A stretch of DNA of 64,000 nucleotides from Flavisphingopyxis soli (GCF_007995095.1 NZ_VOPY01000002.1:62001-126000); one strand, 5' to 3'. Shown: positions 36,820-47,466, counted from the stretch's first letter. Notes: generated from the sequence alone by a model not told the origin. Program-made: numbers and translations.

Positions 36820-38249
36820 AGGCTGTTGGTACCGACATCGGGATGATCCATTTCATCGGCATTGGCGGCATCGGCATGTCGGGCATCGCCGAGGTGATGC
36901 ACAATCTCGGCTATGCCGTGCAGGGCAGTGACATCGCCGACAGCTATGTCACCGAAGGCCTGCGCGCCAAAGGCATCGCCATCGCGATTGGCCACGATCC
37001 CGAAAACCTTGGCGAGGCGGCAGTGGTCGTCACCTCGACTGCGGTGCGGCGCGGCAATCCCGAGGTCGAGGCGGCGCTCGCGCGGCGCATCCCGATCGTT
37101 CGCCGCGCAGAAATGCTCGCCGAGCTGATGCGCCTCAAATCGACCGTCGCGATCGCCGGCACGCACGGCAAGACGACGACGACATCGATGGTCGCGGCGA
37201 TCCTCGACGCGGGCGGGATCGACCCGACGGTGATCAACGGCGGCATCATCAACAGCTACGGCTCGAACGCGCGGCTCGGTGCGAGCGACTGGATGGTCGT
37301 CGAGGCCGACGAGAGCGATGGCAGTTTCCTGAGGCTCGACGGGACGATCGCGGTCGTCACCAACATCGATCCCGAGCATCTCGATCACTATGGCGACTTC
37401 GACAAGGCCAAGGAGGCCTATATCGAATTCATCGAGAACGTGCCGTTCTATGGCGCTGCGATCCTGTGTCTCGACCATCCCGAGGTCCAGGCGATCATTC
37501 CGCGCATCCGCGATCGGCGGATCGTCACCTACGGCTTTTCGGCGCAGGCCGATGTTCGCGGGGTCAACATCCAGCCGGCGCTCGGCGGCAATCGCTTCGA
37601 CGTCGTCGTGCGCGATCGCGACGGCGGCGAACGCACGATCGAGGGCGTGTCGTTACCGATGTCGGGTCGACACAACGTGCAGAACGCGCTCGCGGCGATT
37701 GCGGTCGCGCTCCACATGGGCTGTTCGGATGATGTCGTGTGCAACGGCTTTGCCAACTTCGACGGCGTCAAACGGCGCTTTACCAAGGTCGGACAGATCG
37801 CCTGCGGCGACGGCTGCGCGCTCGTTATCGACGATTATGCCCACCACCCGGTCGAGATTCGTGCGGTCCTGTCGGCGGCGCGCGAAGGACTCGTCGGCCA
37901 GCCGGGCGGGCGCGTTATCGCGGTCGTCCAGCCGCACCGGTTTTCGCGGCTCGGCGATCTGATGGACGAGTTCCGCCAGGCGTTCAACGATGCCGATGCG
38001 GTCTATGCGCTGCCCGTCTACGCGGCGGGCGAGGATCCGATTGAAGGGATCAATTCCGAAGCGCTGGTCGCGGGGCTGCGCGATCGCGGTCACCACGCCG
38101 CGTACGCCGTTGCCTCGCCCGAGGACCTCGCCGAGCGTCTCTCCGACGAGGTCAAGGCGGGCGATTTCGTCGTCTGCCTCGGCGCGGGTGACATTACCAG
38201 GACCGCTGCCGGGCTCGCCGATGCGATCCACGCGGTGAAGACGCGATGA
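36816..38249 (+). CDS. murC: UDP-MurNAc:L-alanine ligase MurC
   Basis: A 477-residue Mur ligase that adds the first stem-peptide residue. The N-terminal [19 protein letters not shown] binds the UDP-sugar, the P-loop is [16 protein letters not shown], and [10 protein letters not shown] plus [14 protein letters not shown] are MurC markers. The ATG at 36816 lies inside the murG end. murB overlaps the stop. Confidence 0.97.
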   Translation: MKAVGTDIGMIHFIGIGGIGMSGIAEVMHNLGYAVQGSDIADSYVTEGLRAKGIAIAIGHDPENLGEAAVVVTSTAVRRGNPEVEAALARRIPIVRRAEMLAELMRLKSTVAIAGTHGKTTTTSMVAAILDAGGIDPTVINGGIINSYGSNARLGASDWMVVEADESDGSFLRLDGTIAVVTNIDPEHLDHYGDFDKAKEAYIEFIENVPFYGAAILCLDHPEVQAIIPRIRDRRIVTYGFSAQADVRGVNIQPALGGNRFDVVVRDRDGGERTIEGVSLPMSGRHNVQNALAAIAVALHMGCSDDVVCNGFANFDGVKRRFTKVGQIACGDGCALVIDDYAHHPVEIRAVLSAAREGLVGQPGGRVIAVVQPHRFSRLGDLMDEFRQAFNDADAVYALPVYAAGEDPIEGINSEALVAGLRDRGHHAAYAVASPEDLAERLSDEVKAGDFVVCLGAGDITRTAAGLADAIHAVKTR

Positions 38250-39148
38250 TGGCTGATCTGGCCGAAATGCCGGGAGTCCGCGGCAAGCTCACGCCCGACG
38301 CACCGCTGGCGCCGCTCGTCTGGTTCAAGGCGGGTGGGCGCGCCGACTGGCTGTTCGAACCCAAGGACGCCGACGACCTCGCCGAATTCCTGCGCGCGCT
38401 CGATCCCGCCATGCCCGTCATGGGCCTCGGCCTGGGGTCGAACCTGATCGTTCGCGACGGCGGCGTGCGCGGAGTTGTCGTTCGGCTTGCCAAGCCCATG
38501 GGCGCAATCGAAGCGATCGACGAGACGACCTTGCGCTGCGGCGGCGGTGCGTCGGGGATCGCGGTCTCGTCTGCGGCGCGCGATGCGGGCATCGCGGGGC
38601 TCGAGTTCCTGCGCGGCATTCCCGGTACCGTCGGCGGCTTCGTCCGCATGAACGGCGGCGCTTATGGCCGCGAGGTCGCCGATGTGCTGGTGTCGGCGGA
38701 GATCGTCCTGCGCTCGGGCGAGCGGCGCACGCTGGCCTGTTCAGAGCTTGGCTACAGCTATCGCCACAGCGAGCTGCCCGAACAGGCGATCGTTGTTGCT
38801 GCAACTCTGCGCGGAACTCCGGGAGACAAAACAGCGATCCAGGCCGAAATGGACCGCATCGCCGAAGCGCGCGAGGCGACGCAGCCGCTGCGCACCAAGA
38901 CCGGCGGATCGACCTTCAAGAATCCCGATGGCGACAAGGCGTGGCGGCTGGTCGACGATGCCGGCTGTCGCGGATTGACGATCGGCGGCGCACAGGTCAG
39001 CGAGAAACACTGCAATTTCCTGATCAACACCGGCGATGCGTCGTCGACGGAGATCGAGGCCCTGGGCGAAGAGGTAAGACGGCGCGTGAAGGACAAGGCT
39101 GGGGTTGAGCTGCATTGGGAAATCCAGCGCGTGGGGGACCGGGCATGA
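38246..39148 (+). CDS. murB: UDP-N-acetylenolpyruvoylglucosamine reductase MurB
   Basis: A 300-residue FAD enzyme (type II MurB size) that reduces the enolpyruvyl group to give UDP-MurNAc. FAD-binding stretches are [19 protein letters not shown] and [18 protein letters not shown]. The catalytic Ser is in [12 protein letters not shown] and the Glu is near the C-terminus. Two adjacent in-frame ATGs (38246 and 38249) could serve as the start. The stop overlaps ddl. Confidence 0.96.
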   Translation: MMADLAEMPGVRGKLTPDAPLAPLVWFKAGGRADWLFEPKDADDLAEFLRALDPAMPVMGLGLGSNLIVRDGGVRGVVVRLAKPMGAIEAIDETTLRCGGGASGIAVSSAARDAGIAGLEFLRGIPGTVGGFVRMNGGAYGREVADVLVSAEIVLRSGERRTLACSELGYSYRHSELPEQAIVVAATLRGTPGDKTAIQAEMDRIAEAREATQPLRTKTGGSTFKNPDGDKAWRLVDDAGCRGLTIGGAQVSEKHCNFLINTGDASSTEIEALGEEVRRRVKDKAGVELHWEIQRVGDRA

Positions 39149-40086
39149 GCCGCGGGCCTTGGCATGTCGCGGTCCTGATGGGCGGCTGGAGCCATGAGCG
39201 CGAGGTGTCGCTGATGAGTGGCACGGGCGTCGCCGACGCGCTCGAAAGCCGTGGCCATCGTGTCACGCGGATCGACATGGACCGCAACGTCGCCGCGACG
39301 ATCACGGGGGCGCGACCCGATTGCGTGTTCAATGCACTGCACGGCGTTCCCGGCGAAGACGGCTCCGTCCAGGGGATGCTCGACCTGATGGGCGTGCCCT
39401 ATACGCATTCGGGGCTCGTCACCTCGGTCATCGCGATCGACAAGGAACTGACCAAGCAGCGGCTCGTGCCGCACGGCATTCCGATGCCCAAGGGTCGGAT
39501 CGTCGCGTCGGACAGCCTGTACGAAGGCGATCCCTTGCCGCGCCCCTATGTCCTGAAACCCGTCAACGAGGGCTCGTCGGTCGGCGTCGCGATCGTCACC
39601 GATGCGAGCAATTATGGCAATCCCATCGCGCGTGACGCCAAGGGTCCGTGGCAGGAATTTCCCGAACTGCTCGCCGAGCCGTTCGTCGCGGGGCATGAGC
39701 TTACCGTCGCGGTCGTCGGCGGCAAGGCGCTCGCGGTGACCGAACTCAAGCCGACACAGGGCTTTTACGATTACGACGCCAAATATACCGACGGCCTGAC
39801 GCAGCATGTCTGCCCCGCCGAGATCGACCCTGAGATCGCCGACTATATGATGGAGCTGGCGATGCGCGCGCACGAACTGCTCGGCTGCAAGGGACCGTCG
39901 CGCTCTGATTTCCGCTGGGATGAAACGCAGGGCAAAGACGGCATCTTCCTGCTCGAAACCAACACCCAGCCGGGCATGACGCCGCTGAGCCTCGTTCCCG
40001 AACAGGCGAAATATGCCGGGATCGATTATGCCGAGCTGGTCGAACGGATCGTCGAGGAGGCGCTGGCCGGCGCCGAGGCGCGATGA
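39145..40086 (+). CDS. ddl: D-alanine:D-alanine ligase
   Basis: A 313-residue ATP-grasp enzyme joining two D-alanines. The N-terminal VLMGGWSHEREVSLMSG, FNALHGVPGEDGSVQGMLDL, the ATP lid KPVNEGSSVGV and the C-terminal FLLETNTQPGMTPLSLVPEQ are all characteristic. The ATG at 39145 makes an ATGA overlap with murB; ftsQ overlaps its stop the same way. Confidence 0.97.
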   Translation: MSRGPWHVAVLMGGWSHEREVSLMSGTGVADALESRGHRVTRIDMDRNVAATITGARPDCVFNALHGVPGEDGSVQGMLDLMGVPYTHSGLVTSVIAIDKELTKQRLVPHGIPMPKGRIVASDSLYEGDPLPRPYVLKPVNEGSSVGVAIVTDASNYGNPIARDAKGPWQEFPELLAEPFVAGHELTVAVVGGKALAVTELKPTQGFYDYDAKYTDGLTQHVCPAEIDPEIADYMMELAMRAHELLGCKGPSRSDFRWDETQGKDGIFLLETNTQPGMTPLSLVPEQAKYAGIDYAELVERIVEEALAGAEAR

Positions 40087-40988
40087 CGACCGCGAAGATC
40101 AAACGCGGCAAGCGGGCCAAACCCGCGCCGCGGCGCAAGCCCGCGCGGCGCAAGACGCAGGGGTCGCGCGTCGATGCGGTGCTGGGCGCGCTGCCGGTGA
40201 GCCGGGCGACGCTGCAACGCATCGCGACGCTGGTGATACTGTCGCTGCTCGTCGTCCTCGTCGTCGTTGCCGCCAATGTCAGCGGCGTATCGGCGAAGAT
40301 CGCCGAAGAGGCCGAAAAGGCGGTCGGTCGCGCCGGGTTCGAAGTGCGCCGGGTCGAGGTCGTCGGAGTCGACCGGATCGACCAGGCCAAGGTCTATGAA
40401 ATCGCGCTCAACCAGCGCAATCGTTCGATGGCGGCGGTTGATCTCGACGAGGTCCGCCGCGATCTCATGCAATATGGCTGGATCGCCGATGCGCGCGTAT
40501 CGCGCCGGCTACCCGATACTCTCGTCGTCGATATCGTCGAGCGCACGCCCTCGGCGGTGTGGCAGAACAACCGGAAACTTGCGTTGATCGACAAGAACGG
40601 CGTCGTGCTCGAGCGCGTCAATGCGCGCAACGCGCCCGACCTGCCGCTCGTCATCGGTCCCAATGCCAACCGCCAGACCAAGCAGCTCGACAAGCTGCTC
40701 GATGAAGTCCCCGCGCTGCGGCCGCTGGTCGCGGGTGCGACCTGGGTCGGTAACCGGCGCTGGGACCTGCGCTTCCAGTCGGGCGAAACGCTCGCGCTGC
40801 CCGAAGGCGATGGCGAGGCCAAGGCGGCGCTGATCGACTTTGCCCGGATGGACGGCGCCAATCGCCTGCTCGGCCGCGGTATCGTCCGCTTCGACATGCG
40901 CGATCCCGACAAGTTCGTCTTCCTGCCCGGCGAGCGTGTCGCGGCCAAGCCCGTGGACAAACCCGCCGCCGACAGCGGCGAGGAATAA
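40083..40988 (+). CDS. ftsQ: Cell division protein FtsQ (DivIB)
   Basis: 301 residues. A very basic cytosolic tail (KIKRGKRAKPAPRRKPARRK) is followed by one membrane helix (TLVILSLLVVLVVVAANV), a POTRA domain starting FEVRRVEVVGVDRID, and a beta domain with SRRLPDTLVVDIVERTPSAV. FtsQ recruits FtsL/FtsB to the divisome. The C-terminus is Lys/Pro/Asp-rich. It is followed by ftsA after 3 bp. Confidence 0.93.
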   Translation: MTTAKIKRGKRAKPAPRRKPARRKTQGSRVDAVLGALPVSRATLQRIATLVILSLLVVLVVVAANVSGVSAKIAEEAEKAVGRAGFEVRRVEVVGVDRIDQAKVYEIALNQRNRSMAAVDLDEVRRDLMQYGWIADARVSRRLPDTLVVDIVERTPSAVWQNNRKLALIDKNGVVLERVNARNAPDLPLVIGPNANRQTKQLDKLLDEVPALRPLVAGATWVGNRRWDLRFQSGETLALPEGDGEAKAALIDFARMDGANRLLGRGIVRFDMRDPDKFVFLPGERVAAKPVDKPAADSGEE

Positions 40989-40991
40989 GCC

Positions 40992-42245
40992 ATGGCCGCT
41001 ACGCGCTACGAACGCCTGTTTACCGGGATCGACATCGGATCGGCCAAGGTCTGCGCACTGATCGCGGGCGAGGACGAAAGCGGCCGGCTGACCGTGCTCG
41101 GCACCGGCCAGCGCCAGAGCCAGGGGATCAAGCGCGGCTACGTCGTCGATCGCGACAAGGCCGAACAGGCGGTGCGCGAGGCGATCGAGCAGGCCGAACG
41201 GATTGCGGGCATCAATATCGAGCATGTCTGGGTAGGCTTTTCGGCGGGCAGCCTGTCGAGCGACACCGCGCGCGCCGAGGTCGAACTGTCGGGCCATCGC
41301 GTCGAACAGGAGGATGTCGATGCGCTGTTCGCGGCGGGGCGTGCTTCGATCGATCCCGAGGGGCGGATGATCCTTCATGCCGAACCCGCGCTCTACACGC
41401 TCGACGATCTCGCAGGCGTCAGCAGCCCGATCGGTCTCCACGCCGACAAGCTCGGTGTCGATATCCATATCGTGCTCGCCGACGGTCCGCCCGTCCGCAA
41501 TCTGGAAATGTGCGTCCGCGCGGCGCATCTCGACGTCAAATCGATCGTTGCAGCGCCCGTCGCGACGGGGCTTGCCTGCCTGTCCGAAGAGGAACGCGAC
41601 CTGGGCGTCGCGCTCGTCGAGATCGGTGCGGCGGTGACCAATATCTCGCTGTTCGCCGGGGGCATGCTCGTCGCCTTGTCGTCGCTGCCGTTCGGCGCGG
41701 GGGAGATCACCGACGATATCGCCAGCGCCTTCGGCATTCGCCGCAGCCAGGCCGAGCGGATGAAATGCTTTTACGGATCGGCGATGCCGAGCCCGCGCGA
41801 CAACAACGACATGGTCGATATCGAGGCGGGCGACAGCGGCCAGCCGCGCCGCCAGATCACGCGTGCACAGCTGATCACGGTCATTCGCGAACGGCTCGAC
41901 CACATGATCGGCGAAATCGGCAAGTGTCTCAAGGAGATGGGCTATAGTGGCCCGGTCGGGCGCCAGGTCGTCCTTGCCGGCGGCGGCGCCGACATGAAAG
42001 GCATGGCCGACTATGTGCAGGGCGCGCTCGGCCGGTCGGTGCGGATCGGTCGCCCGCGTGGCCTGTCGTCGCTGCCCGAGGCGCATAGCGGCCCGGCTTT
42101 TGCGACGATGGCGGGGCTCGTGCTCTACGCGGCGAAGGACCCGATCGACCTGCGCCGGATCGGAACGCGCAATATCGACGAGACCGCTGGCGGCAGTGGT
42201 CCGGTTCTCGCGCGGCTGATGAAGGCGTTCCGGCGGAATTTTTAG
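40992..42245 (+). CDS. ftsA: Cell division protein FtsA (actin-like Z-ring anchor)
   Basis: 417 residues of the actin/Hsp70 ATPase fold. FTGIDIGSAKVCALIAGE is the phosphate-1 loop, VALVEIGAAVTNISLFAGG the phosphate-2 loop, and VVLAGGGADMKGM the adenosine motif. The C-terminal amphipathic helix for membrane attachment is RLMKAFRRNF. FtsA tethers FtsZ filaments to the inner membrane. A 141-bp gap separates it from ftsZ. Confidence 0.96.
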   Translation: MAATRYERLFTGIDIGSAKVCALIAGEDESGRLTVLGTGQRQSQGIKRGYVVDRDKAEQAVREAIEQAERIAGINIEHVWVGFSAGSLSSDTARAEVELSGHRVEQEDVDALFAAGRASIDPEGRMILHAEPALYTLDDLAGVSSPIGLHADKLGVDIHIVLADGPPVRNLEMCVRAAHLDVKSIVAAPVATGLACLSEEERDLGVALVEIGAAVTNISLFAGGMLVALSSLPFGAGEITDDIASAFGIRRSQAERMKCFYGSAMPSPRDNNDMVDIEAGDSGQPRRQITRAQLITVIRERLDHMIGEIGKCLKEMGYSGPVGRQVVLAGGGADMKGMADYVQGALGRSVRIGRPRGLSSLPEAHSGPAFATMAGLVLYAAKDPIDLRRIGTRNIDETAGGSGPVLARLMKAFRRNF

Positions 42246-42386
42246 GCCAAACGATGCAATAAGGTTAATTTTTATGGTGATTCCGGCCCTCGTTTAGTGC
42301 ATTGATTCTGCAACCGTTGCGCGGCGCGCGCGATGCACAAGTGAACAGTCCCGGCCAGACCGGCGGGCGAGGGGAGAATTCAGGCC
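42246..42386 (+). other. ftsA-ftsZ intergenic region, no firm element
   Basis: This 141-bp gap is the largest break inside the dcw cluster, so a separate ftsZ promoter is plausible. I see an AT-rich stretch (AAGGTTAATTTTTATGG) and GAGGGGAGA as the ftsZ ribosome binding site, but no convincing -35/-10 pair. The single GGTTAA (42263-42268) is too weak to call a CtrA site. Confidence 0.3.
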
Positions 42387-44093
42387 ATGGGTATCAACAT
42401 CGGACCGCCCGAAGTCGATGAACTGAGGCCACGGATCGCCGTTATCGGCGTCGGTGGGGCGGGCGGCAACGCGATCGCCAACATGATCGCGGCGAACGTC
42501 GAAGGCGTCGATTTCATCGTCGCCAACACTGACGCCCAGGCGCTCAACGCGTCGGCCGCCGAAAGCCGTATTCAGCTCGGCCCCGATATCACCCAGGGAC
42601 TTGGCGCCGGTTCGCGGCCCGAAATCGGCCGCGCCGCCGCCGAGGAAACGATCCTTTCGGTCGAGCAGGCGCTCGAGGGCGCGCATATGTGCTTCATCGC
42701 CGCGGGCATGGGCGGCGGCACCGGTACCGGTGCTGCTCCGGTCATCGCCAAGGCCGCGCGCGACCGCGGCATCCTGACCGTCGGCGTCGTCACCAAGCCG
42801 TTCACCTTCGAAGGTTCGCGCCGGATGCGTTCGGCCGATGCCGGGATCGAGGAACTGCAGGCCAATGTCGACACGCTGATCGTCATTCCCAACCAGAACC
42901 TGTTCCTCGTCGCCAATCCGAACACGACCTTCAAGGAAGCGTTCCAGATGGCCGACGAAGTGCTCCAGCAGGGCGTTCGCGGCATCACCGACCTGATGGT
43001 CATGCCGGGCCTGATCAACCTCGATTTCGCCGACGTCCGCTCGGTCATGCACGAAATGGGCAAGGCAATGATGGGTACCGGCGAAGCCGAAGGCGACGGC
43101 CGTGCGCTCGAAGCCGCCGAAAAGGCGATCGCCAATCCGCTGCTCGACGGCGTATCGATGCGCGGCGCCAAGGGGGTCATCATCTCGATCACCGGCGGCG
43201 AAGACATGCGCCTGATGGAAGTCGACGAAGCCGCCAACCACATTCGCGAGCTGGTCGATCCCGAAGCCAACATCATCTGGGGTTCGGCGTTCAACGACAG
43301 CCTCGAAGGCAAGATCCGCGTCTCGGTCGTCGCGACCGGCATCGATGCCGACGCCGATGCCGATCGCGCGCCGGTCAGCCGCGCCTTCTCGTTCCCGCCG
43401 CGCAAGCAGGCACCGGAAGCTCCCGCCGAAACTGCGCCGACGAGCATCGACGAAGCGCCTGCCGATGACGACGCCGTCACCGCAAGCGATTCCGCCGATG
43501 GCAGCGCCGATCAGGCGACCGGCTTTGCCAGCGATCACGGCTTCGACGATGGCGCCGACGAAGACACGGGCGTTTCCTACGATGCGCCGCCGCCGCGCCA
43601 GGGCTTTGCGCCTGCCGCGCCGCACCAGCCAGAAGCAACGCCATCGTACGACGACACCGGATCTGGAGCCGATCATGGCTCAAGCGCCGACGCAGATGCC
43701 GAACCGCTCGAGCTTTCCGACGAGGTGGACAGCTCATCGTCCGACGATGTCCCGCCGTTCCGGCCGGCCGCTACGCCCAAACGCCAGGCGATCCCGACCT
43801 ACGACGACACTGCGCCCGAACCGATTCCGGGCCTGTCGATCCGCGATCGACTGCGCCAGAGCCAGGATGACGGGCAGCAAGGCCCCGCGCCGGCCGACGA
43901 CGAATTGGTCCTCGACAGCCCGACGACGCCAGCTCCTGCAGCATCGAGTGCCAAGGGTGGCGGGACGCTGTTCGAACGGATGTCGCGGCTTTCGCGCGGC
44001 GCCCCCAAGAGCGATGCCGAAAGCGACGGCGGCGACGACGATGGCGATGCCCTCGAAATCCCGCGCTTCCTTAATCGGCAGAACAATCAATAG
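42387..44093 (+). CDS. ftsZ: Cell division GTPase FtsZ with extended linker
   Basis: A 568-residue tubulin homologue, much longer than the usual 380-400. The GTPase core (about 15-325) has [17 protein letters not shown], the tubulin signature [10 protein letters not shown], and [11 protein letters not shown] (T7 loop). A roughly 230-residue acidic, Asp/Ala/Pro-rich linker follows and ends in the conserved tail [12 protein letters not shown], which binds FtsA and other partners. Long linkers are known in alphaproteobacterial FtsZ. It assembles the Z-ring at mid-cell. Confidence 0.97.
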   Translation: MGINIGPPEVDELRPRIAVIGVGGAGGNAIANMIAANVEGVDFIVANTDAQALNASAAESRIQLGPDITQGLGAGSRPEIGRAAAEETILSVEQALEGAHMCFIAAGMGGGTGTGAAPVIAKAARDRGILTVGVVTKPFTFEGSRRMRSADAGIEELQANVDTLIVIPNQNLFLVANPNTTFKEAFQMADEVLQQGVRGITDLMVMPGLINLDFADVRSVMHEMGKAMMGTGEAEGDGRALEAAEKAIANPLLDGVSMRGAKGVIISITGGEDMRLMEVDEAANHIRELVDPEANIIWGSAFNDSLEGKIRVSVVATGIDADADADRAPVSRAFSFPPRKQAPEAPAETAPTSIDEAPADDDAVTASDSADGSADQATGFASDHGFDDGADEDTGVSYDAPPPRQGFAPAAPHQPEATPSYDDTGSGADHGSSADADAEPLELSDEVDSSSSDDVPPFRPAATPKRQAIPTYDDTAPEPIPGLSIRDRLRQSQDDGQQGPAPADDELVLDSPTTPAPAASSAKGGGTLFERMSRLSRGAPKSDAESDGGDDDGDALEIPRFLNRQNNQ

Positions 44094-44204
44094 GCTGGTG
44101 CCGGTCGGCGGCATGACGGGTGCGACAGGATGGATGGTGCCGCTTTCGCGACCGGCTGCGGGCTGTGTTGCGCGCTATTCAGCCTGCGACGGTATAGTGA
44201 TCGG

Positions 44205-46028
44205 GTGACTTCGCTTCTCCATCCCCTGTTCCGCTTCCCCGCGCTTGCGCTGGTGACAGTGGCGATCGCTGTGCCCGCCAGCGCCCAGGTGCAGCCAGCC
44301 CACGTCGCCACGCCCGCCGAACGCGCAGCGTTCCAGGAACGCGCCGATGCGCAGAAGAAGCTCGCCGGTGCGCTGTCGCGGATCGCGCAGGACGGCAACA
44401 ACGGCTACGCGCTGCTCGATGCGGGCGAGGCGGCAATCGCTCTCAACGACCCGCAGGCGGCTCTCGGTTTTCTAGCGCGGGCCGAACATGCCATGCCGCG
44501 CGAGGCGCGGGTCAAATCGGCGCTCGGCGCGGCGATGATGGGGATCGGCAAGGACGACCAGGCGCTGCGCTATTTCGGCGAAGCGGAAAGCCTCGGCGCA
44601 CGCGAACGGACCTATCTCGGCGAGCGCGCGCTGGCCTATGAACTCAGCGGCGATGGGGCCGCGGCACAGCGCGATTATCGCGCCGCGCTCGCGATCAAGC
44701 CGGGCGATCCGACGCTGACGCGCAATTACGCGCTGTCGATGGGCATTGCCGGCAACAGCAAGGCGGCGCTGGCAATCCTCAACCCGCTGCTGGCGAGCCA
44801 GGATCGCGCCGCCTGGCGTGCGCAAGCCTTTATCCTCGCGATGAACGGCCAGACCGACGAAGCCGCAAAAACCGTCGATGCGATGATGCCGGTCGACCTG
44901 GCGCGCGGGATCAAACCCTATCTTGCGCGAATGGACAATCTGACCCCGGTGCAAAAGGCCGCCGCGGTGCATCTGGGCAGATTTCCCACCGGGCCGCTGG
45001 CGCCTTCGGACGTTCGCCTCGCGTCGGCCGACACGCGCGTTCCAGCGCCGACCTCGACCCGCAAGCCGACGCGGGCCGAGCGCGACGCCGCGCGCCGTGC
45101 CGCGCGCGACCAGGCCCAGCGCGAAAAGGCCCAGCGAGAAAGTGCGGCGAGGGCGCTTCCGCCGCCGGTCCGTACTGCGACCGTGGCGCGCAGTCAGCCG
45201 ACCGTCGTCGCCTCCGCCAGTCCGCGGATCGTTCCTCCGACACCGACACCCACGCCGAGCCCGCCGCCGGCCATGCCTGAGATTGCCCAGCGCGCCGAGC
45301 CGATCCGCTCGACGCAATTGCCGCCGTCGTCGGTGGTCCAGCCGGGCTTCAGCGGTAACGCGAGCGCCAGCGCAACGCCGTCGCTGCCGCCGGCGCAGGA
45401 AATCACGATTGCGCCGCGCACGATGCCAAGCGCGCCGACCGCTACGCCAACGTCGGTCTATGGCCCAACGAGCCCGACCGCGATCGCCCCAGCACCTGAA
45501 AAGTCGCTGTTCGATATCGTCAACGCGATCGACGTGGCTCCAGCTTCGGAGCGTCCGCCGACGGCGGCGCTAAGTGCCGCCGAACTCGAGCGGATCAAGC
45601 AGGAGACGCTCGCCGAGCAAGCGGCCGAGGAAAAGCGCGCGGCGGTCGAGAAGGCCAAGGCGCAGGCAGCGGCGAAAGCCAAGCAGGAGGCCGACGCCAA
45701 GGCGAAGGCCGAAGCCGATGCGAAGAAGGCCGAGAAACTGGCCAAGGCGGCCAATCCGGCGCGCTTCTGGGTCCAGGTCGCAACCGGCGGCGAAGCGAAG
45801 GCGCTGGCGTTCGATTTCCGTCGCCTCGCCAAGAAATATCCCGAACAGTTCAAGGGACAGGACGGCTGGACGTCGCAATGGGGCCAGACGCGCCGCCTCG
45901 TCGTCGGACCGTTCGACAGCCTGAAGGAAGCGAAGGCCTGGGACGCCGGTTATCGCAAGGCGGGCGGCGATTCGTTCACCTGGTCGAGCACCGACGGTTT
46001 GGAGGTCGAAAAGCTTCCGGGCAAGTGA
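44205..46028 (+). CDS. TPR-repeat protein with C-terminal SPOR domain
   Basis: 607 residues, starting at GTG 44205. A Sec signal peptide (LALVTVAIAVPASAQ) is followed by TPR-like helical repeats to about residue 270 (ALLDAGEAAIALNDPQAALG, RTYLGERALAYELSGDGAAA), a long Pro/Ala/Thr-rich region, a Lys/Ala/Glu helix (about 470-520) and a C-terminal SPOR domain (from RFWVQVATGG, about 523-605). It is probably periplasmic and binds septal peptidoglycan, which suits its place right after ftsZ. Exact role unknown. Confidence 0.85.
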   Translation: MTSLLHPLFRFPALALVTVAIAVPASAQVQPAHVATPAERAAFQERADAQKKLAGALSRIAQDGNNGYALLDAGEAAIALNDPQAALGFLARAEHAMPREARVKSALGAAMMGIGKDDQALRYFGEAESLGARERTYLGERALAYELSGDGAAAQRDYRAALAIKPGDPTLTRNYALSMGIAGNSKAALAILNPLLASQDRAAWRAQAFILAMNGQTDEAAKTVDAMMPVDLARGIKPYLARMDNLTPVQKAAAVHLGRFPTGPLAPSDVRLASADTRVPAPTSTRKPTRAERDAARRAARDQAQREKAQRESAARALPPPVRTATVARSQPTVVASASPRIVPPTPTPTPSPPPAMPEIAQRAEPIRSTQLPPSSVVQPGFSGNASASATPSLPPAQEITIAPRTMPSAPTATPTSVYGPTSPTAIAPAPEKSLFDIVNAIDVAPASERPPTAALSAAELERIKQETLAEQAAEEKRAAVEKAKAQAAAKAKQEADAKAKAEADAKKAEKLAKAANPARFWVQVATGGEAKALAFDFRRLAKKYPEQFKGQDGWTSQWGQTRRLVVGPFDSLKEAKAWDAGYRKAGGDSFTWSSTDGLEVEKLPGK

Positions 46029-46041
46029 TAGGCGGGTCGGC

Positions 46042-47235
46042 GTGACCGACCTCCAGACCCGCTCGCCCTATGCCTCTAACCCCGCCGACAGCCGGGGCCG
46101 GCAGCATGCCCAACCGGGTCCTTCGGGCGAGCAGCGCGGCCCACGCGACGTCTTTCAGCGTGACCGCGACCGCATCATCCATTCGACCGGGTTTCGCCGC
46201 CTGCGCCACAAGACGCAGGTGTTCATTTCGCCCGACGGCGATCATGATCGCGTCCGCCTGACCCACAGCCTCGAAGTCGCGCAGATCGGGCGCACGATTG
46301 CACGCGCGCTCGGCCTCAACGAGGACCTGACCGAAGCGCTCTGCCTGGCGCACGACATCGGCCACCCGCCGTTCGGCCATGCCGGCGAAAAGGCGCTCAA
46401 GGCTGCACTCGCCGATCATGGCGGGTTCGATCACAACGGCCAGACGCTGCGTATGGTGACGCTGCTCGACAGCCCCTATCCGCGCTTTGCCGGGCTCAAC
46501 CTCAGCTGGGAAACGCTCGAAGGCCTCGCCAAGCATAATGGTCCGGTGACCGCGCCGGGCTGGGCGCTGGCCGAAGCCGACGCCGCATTTCCGCTTGACC
46601 TTGGCACTCATGCCTCGCTCGAGGCGCAGGTCGCCGCGGTCGCCGACGACATCGCCTATGACAATCACGATATCGACGACGGTCTGCGCGCGGGCCTGCT
46701 GACGCTCGACCGGCTGCTCGCCGAGGAGCCATTCATCGCCGCGACGTGGGAACGTGTCAGCGCGGCCTATCCCGATGTGTCCGAAGAATTGCGCGCGCGC
46801 GAACTGGTCCGCTCGCAAATCGGCGCGATGGTCAACGACGTCATCGAACAGACCAGGGCGACGATTGCCGAGACCAACCCCGCGAGCGTCGACGACGTGC
46901 GCAATGCCGGCCGGACGATCGCAGGTTTTTCGTCGCAGATGGCGCGCGACGAACGCGCGCTCAAATCGTTCATGTACGCCAATCTCTACCATCACGATGC
47001 GCAACTCGCCGCCGCCGATGCCGCCGAAACGGTGATCGCGGGGCTGTACGATGCCTATGCGCACGATCCGCAGCTGATCGACGCCGACTGGTTCGATCGC
47101 CTGCCGAGCGCGCAGCCCGGCCGCGCGCGTCATATCGCCGATTATATCGCGGGCATGACCGATCGCTTCGCCTGTGCGCGCTTTGCCGAGATTTACGGCA
47201 AGCAGGCGTTACCCGCAATCTTGCGCCCGGCTTGA
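46042..47235 (+). CDS. dgt: Deoxyguanosinetriphosphate triphosphohydrolase-like protein
   Basis: A 397-residue HD-domain enzyme. Metal-binding residues are H75 (RLTHSLEVAQIG) and H104-D105 (LAHDIGHPPFGHAG), with a further Asp in VADDIAYDNHDIDD. The family splits dNTPs, mainly dGTP, into deoxynucleoside and triphosphate. This shorter type-2 form is the usual alphaproteobacterial variant, and its nucleotide specificity is not set by sequence. GTG start 13 bp after the SPOR protein. Confidence 0.92.
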   Translation: MTDLQTRSPYASNPADSRGRQHAQPGPSGEQRGPRDVFQRDRDRIIHSTGFRRLRHKTQVFISPDGDHDRVRLTHSLEVAQIGRTIARALGLNEDLTEALCLAHDIGHPPFGHAGEKALKAALADHGGFDHNGQTLRMVTLLDSPYPRFAGLNLSWETLEGLAKHNGPVTAPGWALAEADAAFPLDLGTHASLEAQVAAVADDIAYDNHDIDDGLRAGLLTLDRLLAEEPFIAATWERVSAAYPDVSEELRARELVRSQIGAMVNDVIEQTRATIAETNPASVDDVRNAGRTIAGFSSQMARDERALKSFMYANLYHHDAQLAAADAAETVIAGLYDAYAHDPQLIDADWFDRLPSAQPGRARHIADYIAGMTDRFACARFAEIYGKQALPAILRPA

Positions 47236-47265
47236 CCGTACACCGAGCGTCAGCCTGAGCCGGCG

Positions 47266-47466
47266 CTAGAAATCGATCGCGATGCCGTTGCGTTCCCAGT
47301 CGCCATAGCGAACCGGGTTGGTGCCGAGCGGATCGTTGTCGAGATCTACGCGCGCCGGCTTGGGCGGCGGCGTGTTGGTCCAACGCGCCGGCGGTTGCAC
47401 CGTATCGGGGCGTTTGGTGGCGCGAGGGCGGGAAGTGGCATCGTCGGTCAGGGGATCGTCGGTCAT
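47266..47466 (-). CDS. SDHAF4-like succinate dehydrogenase assembly factor (DUF1674)
   Basis: A 66-residue protein. Its C-terminus, DPLGTNPVRYGDWERNG and then IAIDF, is the strongly conserved DUF1674/SDHAF4 signature; the N-terminal 40 residues are variable and Pro/Thr-rich. In eukaryotes the family assists flavinated SdhA during complex II assembly; bacterial members are less studied. ATG at 47466. It converges on dgt and diverges from the rsmB-like gene. Confidence 0.88.
   Translation of the reverse strand: MTDDPLTDDATSRPRATKRPDTVQPPARWTNTPPPKPARVDLDNDPLGTNPVRYGDWERNGIAIDF

Noticed and set aside
40509-42086. 525-codon open frame on the - strand
   Set aside because: Shadow of ftsQ and ftsA; composition typical of antisense translation.
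42263-42268. Single GGTTAA before ftsZ as a CtrA site
   Set aside because: Only one half site with no matching partner at N7; too common in AT-rich gaps.
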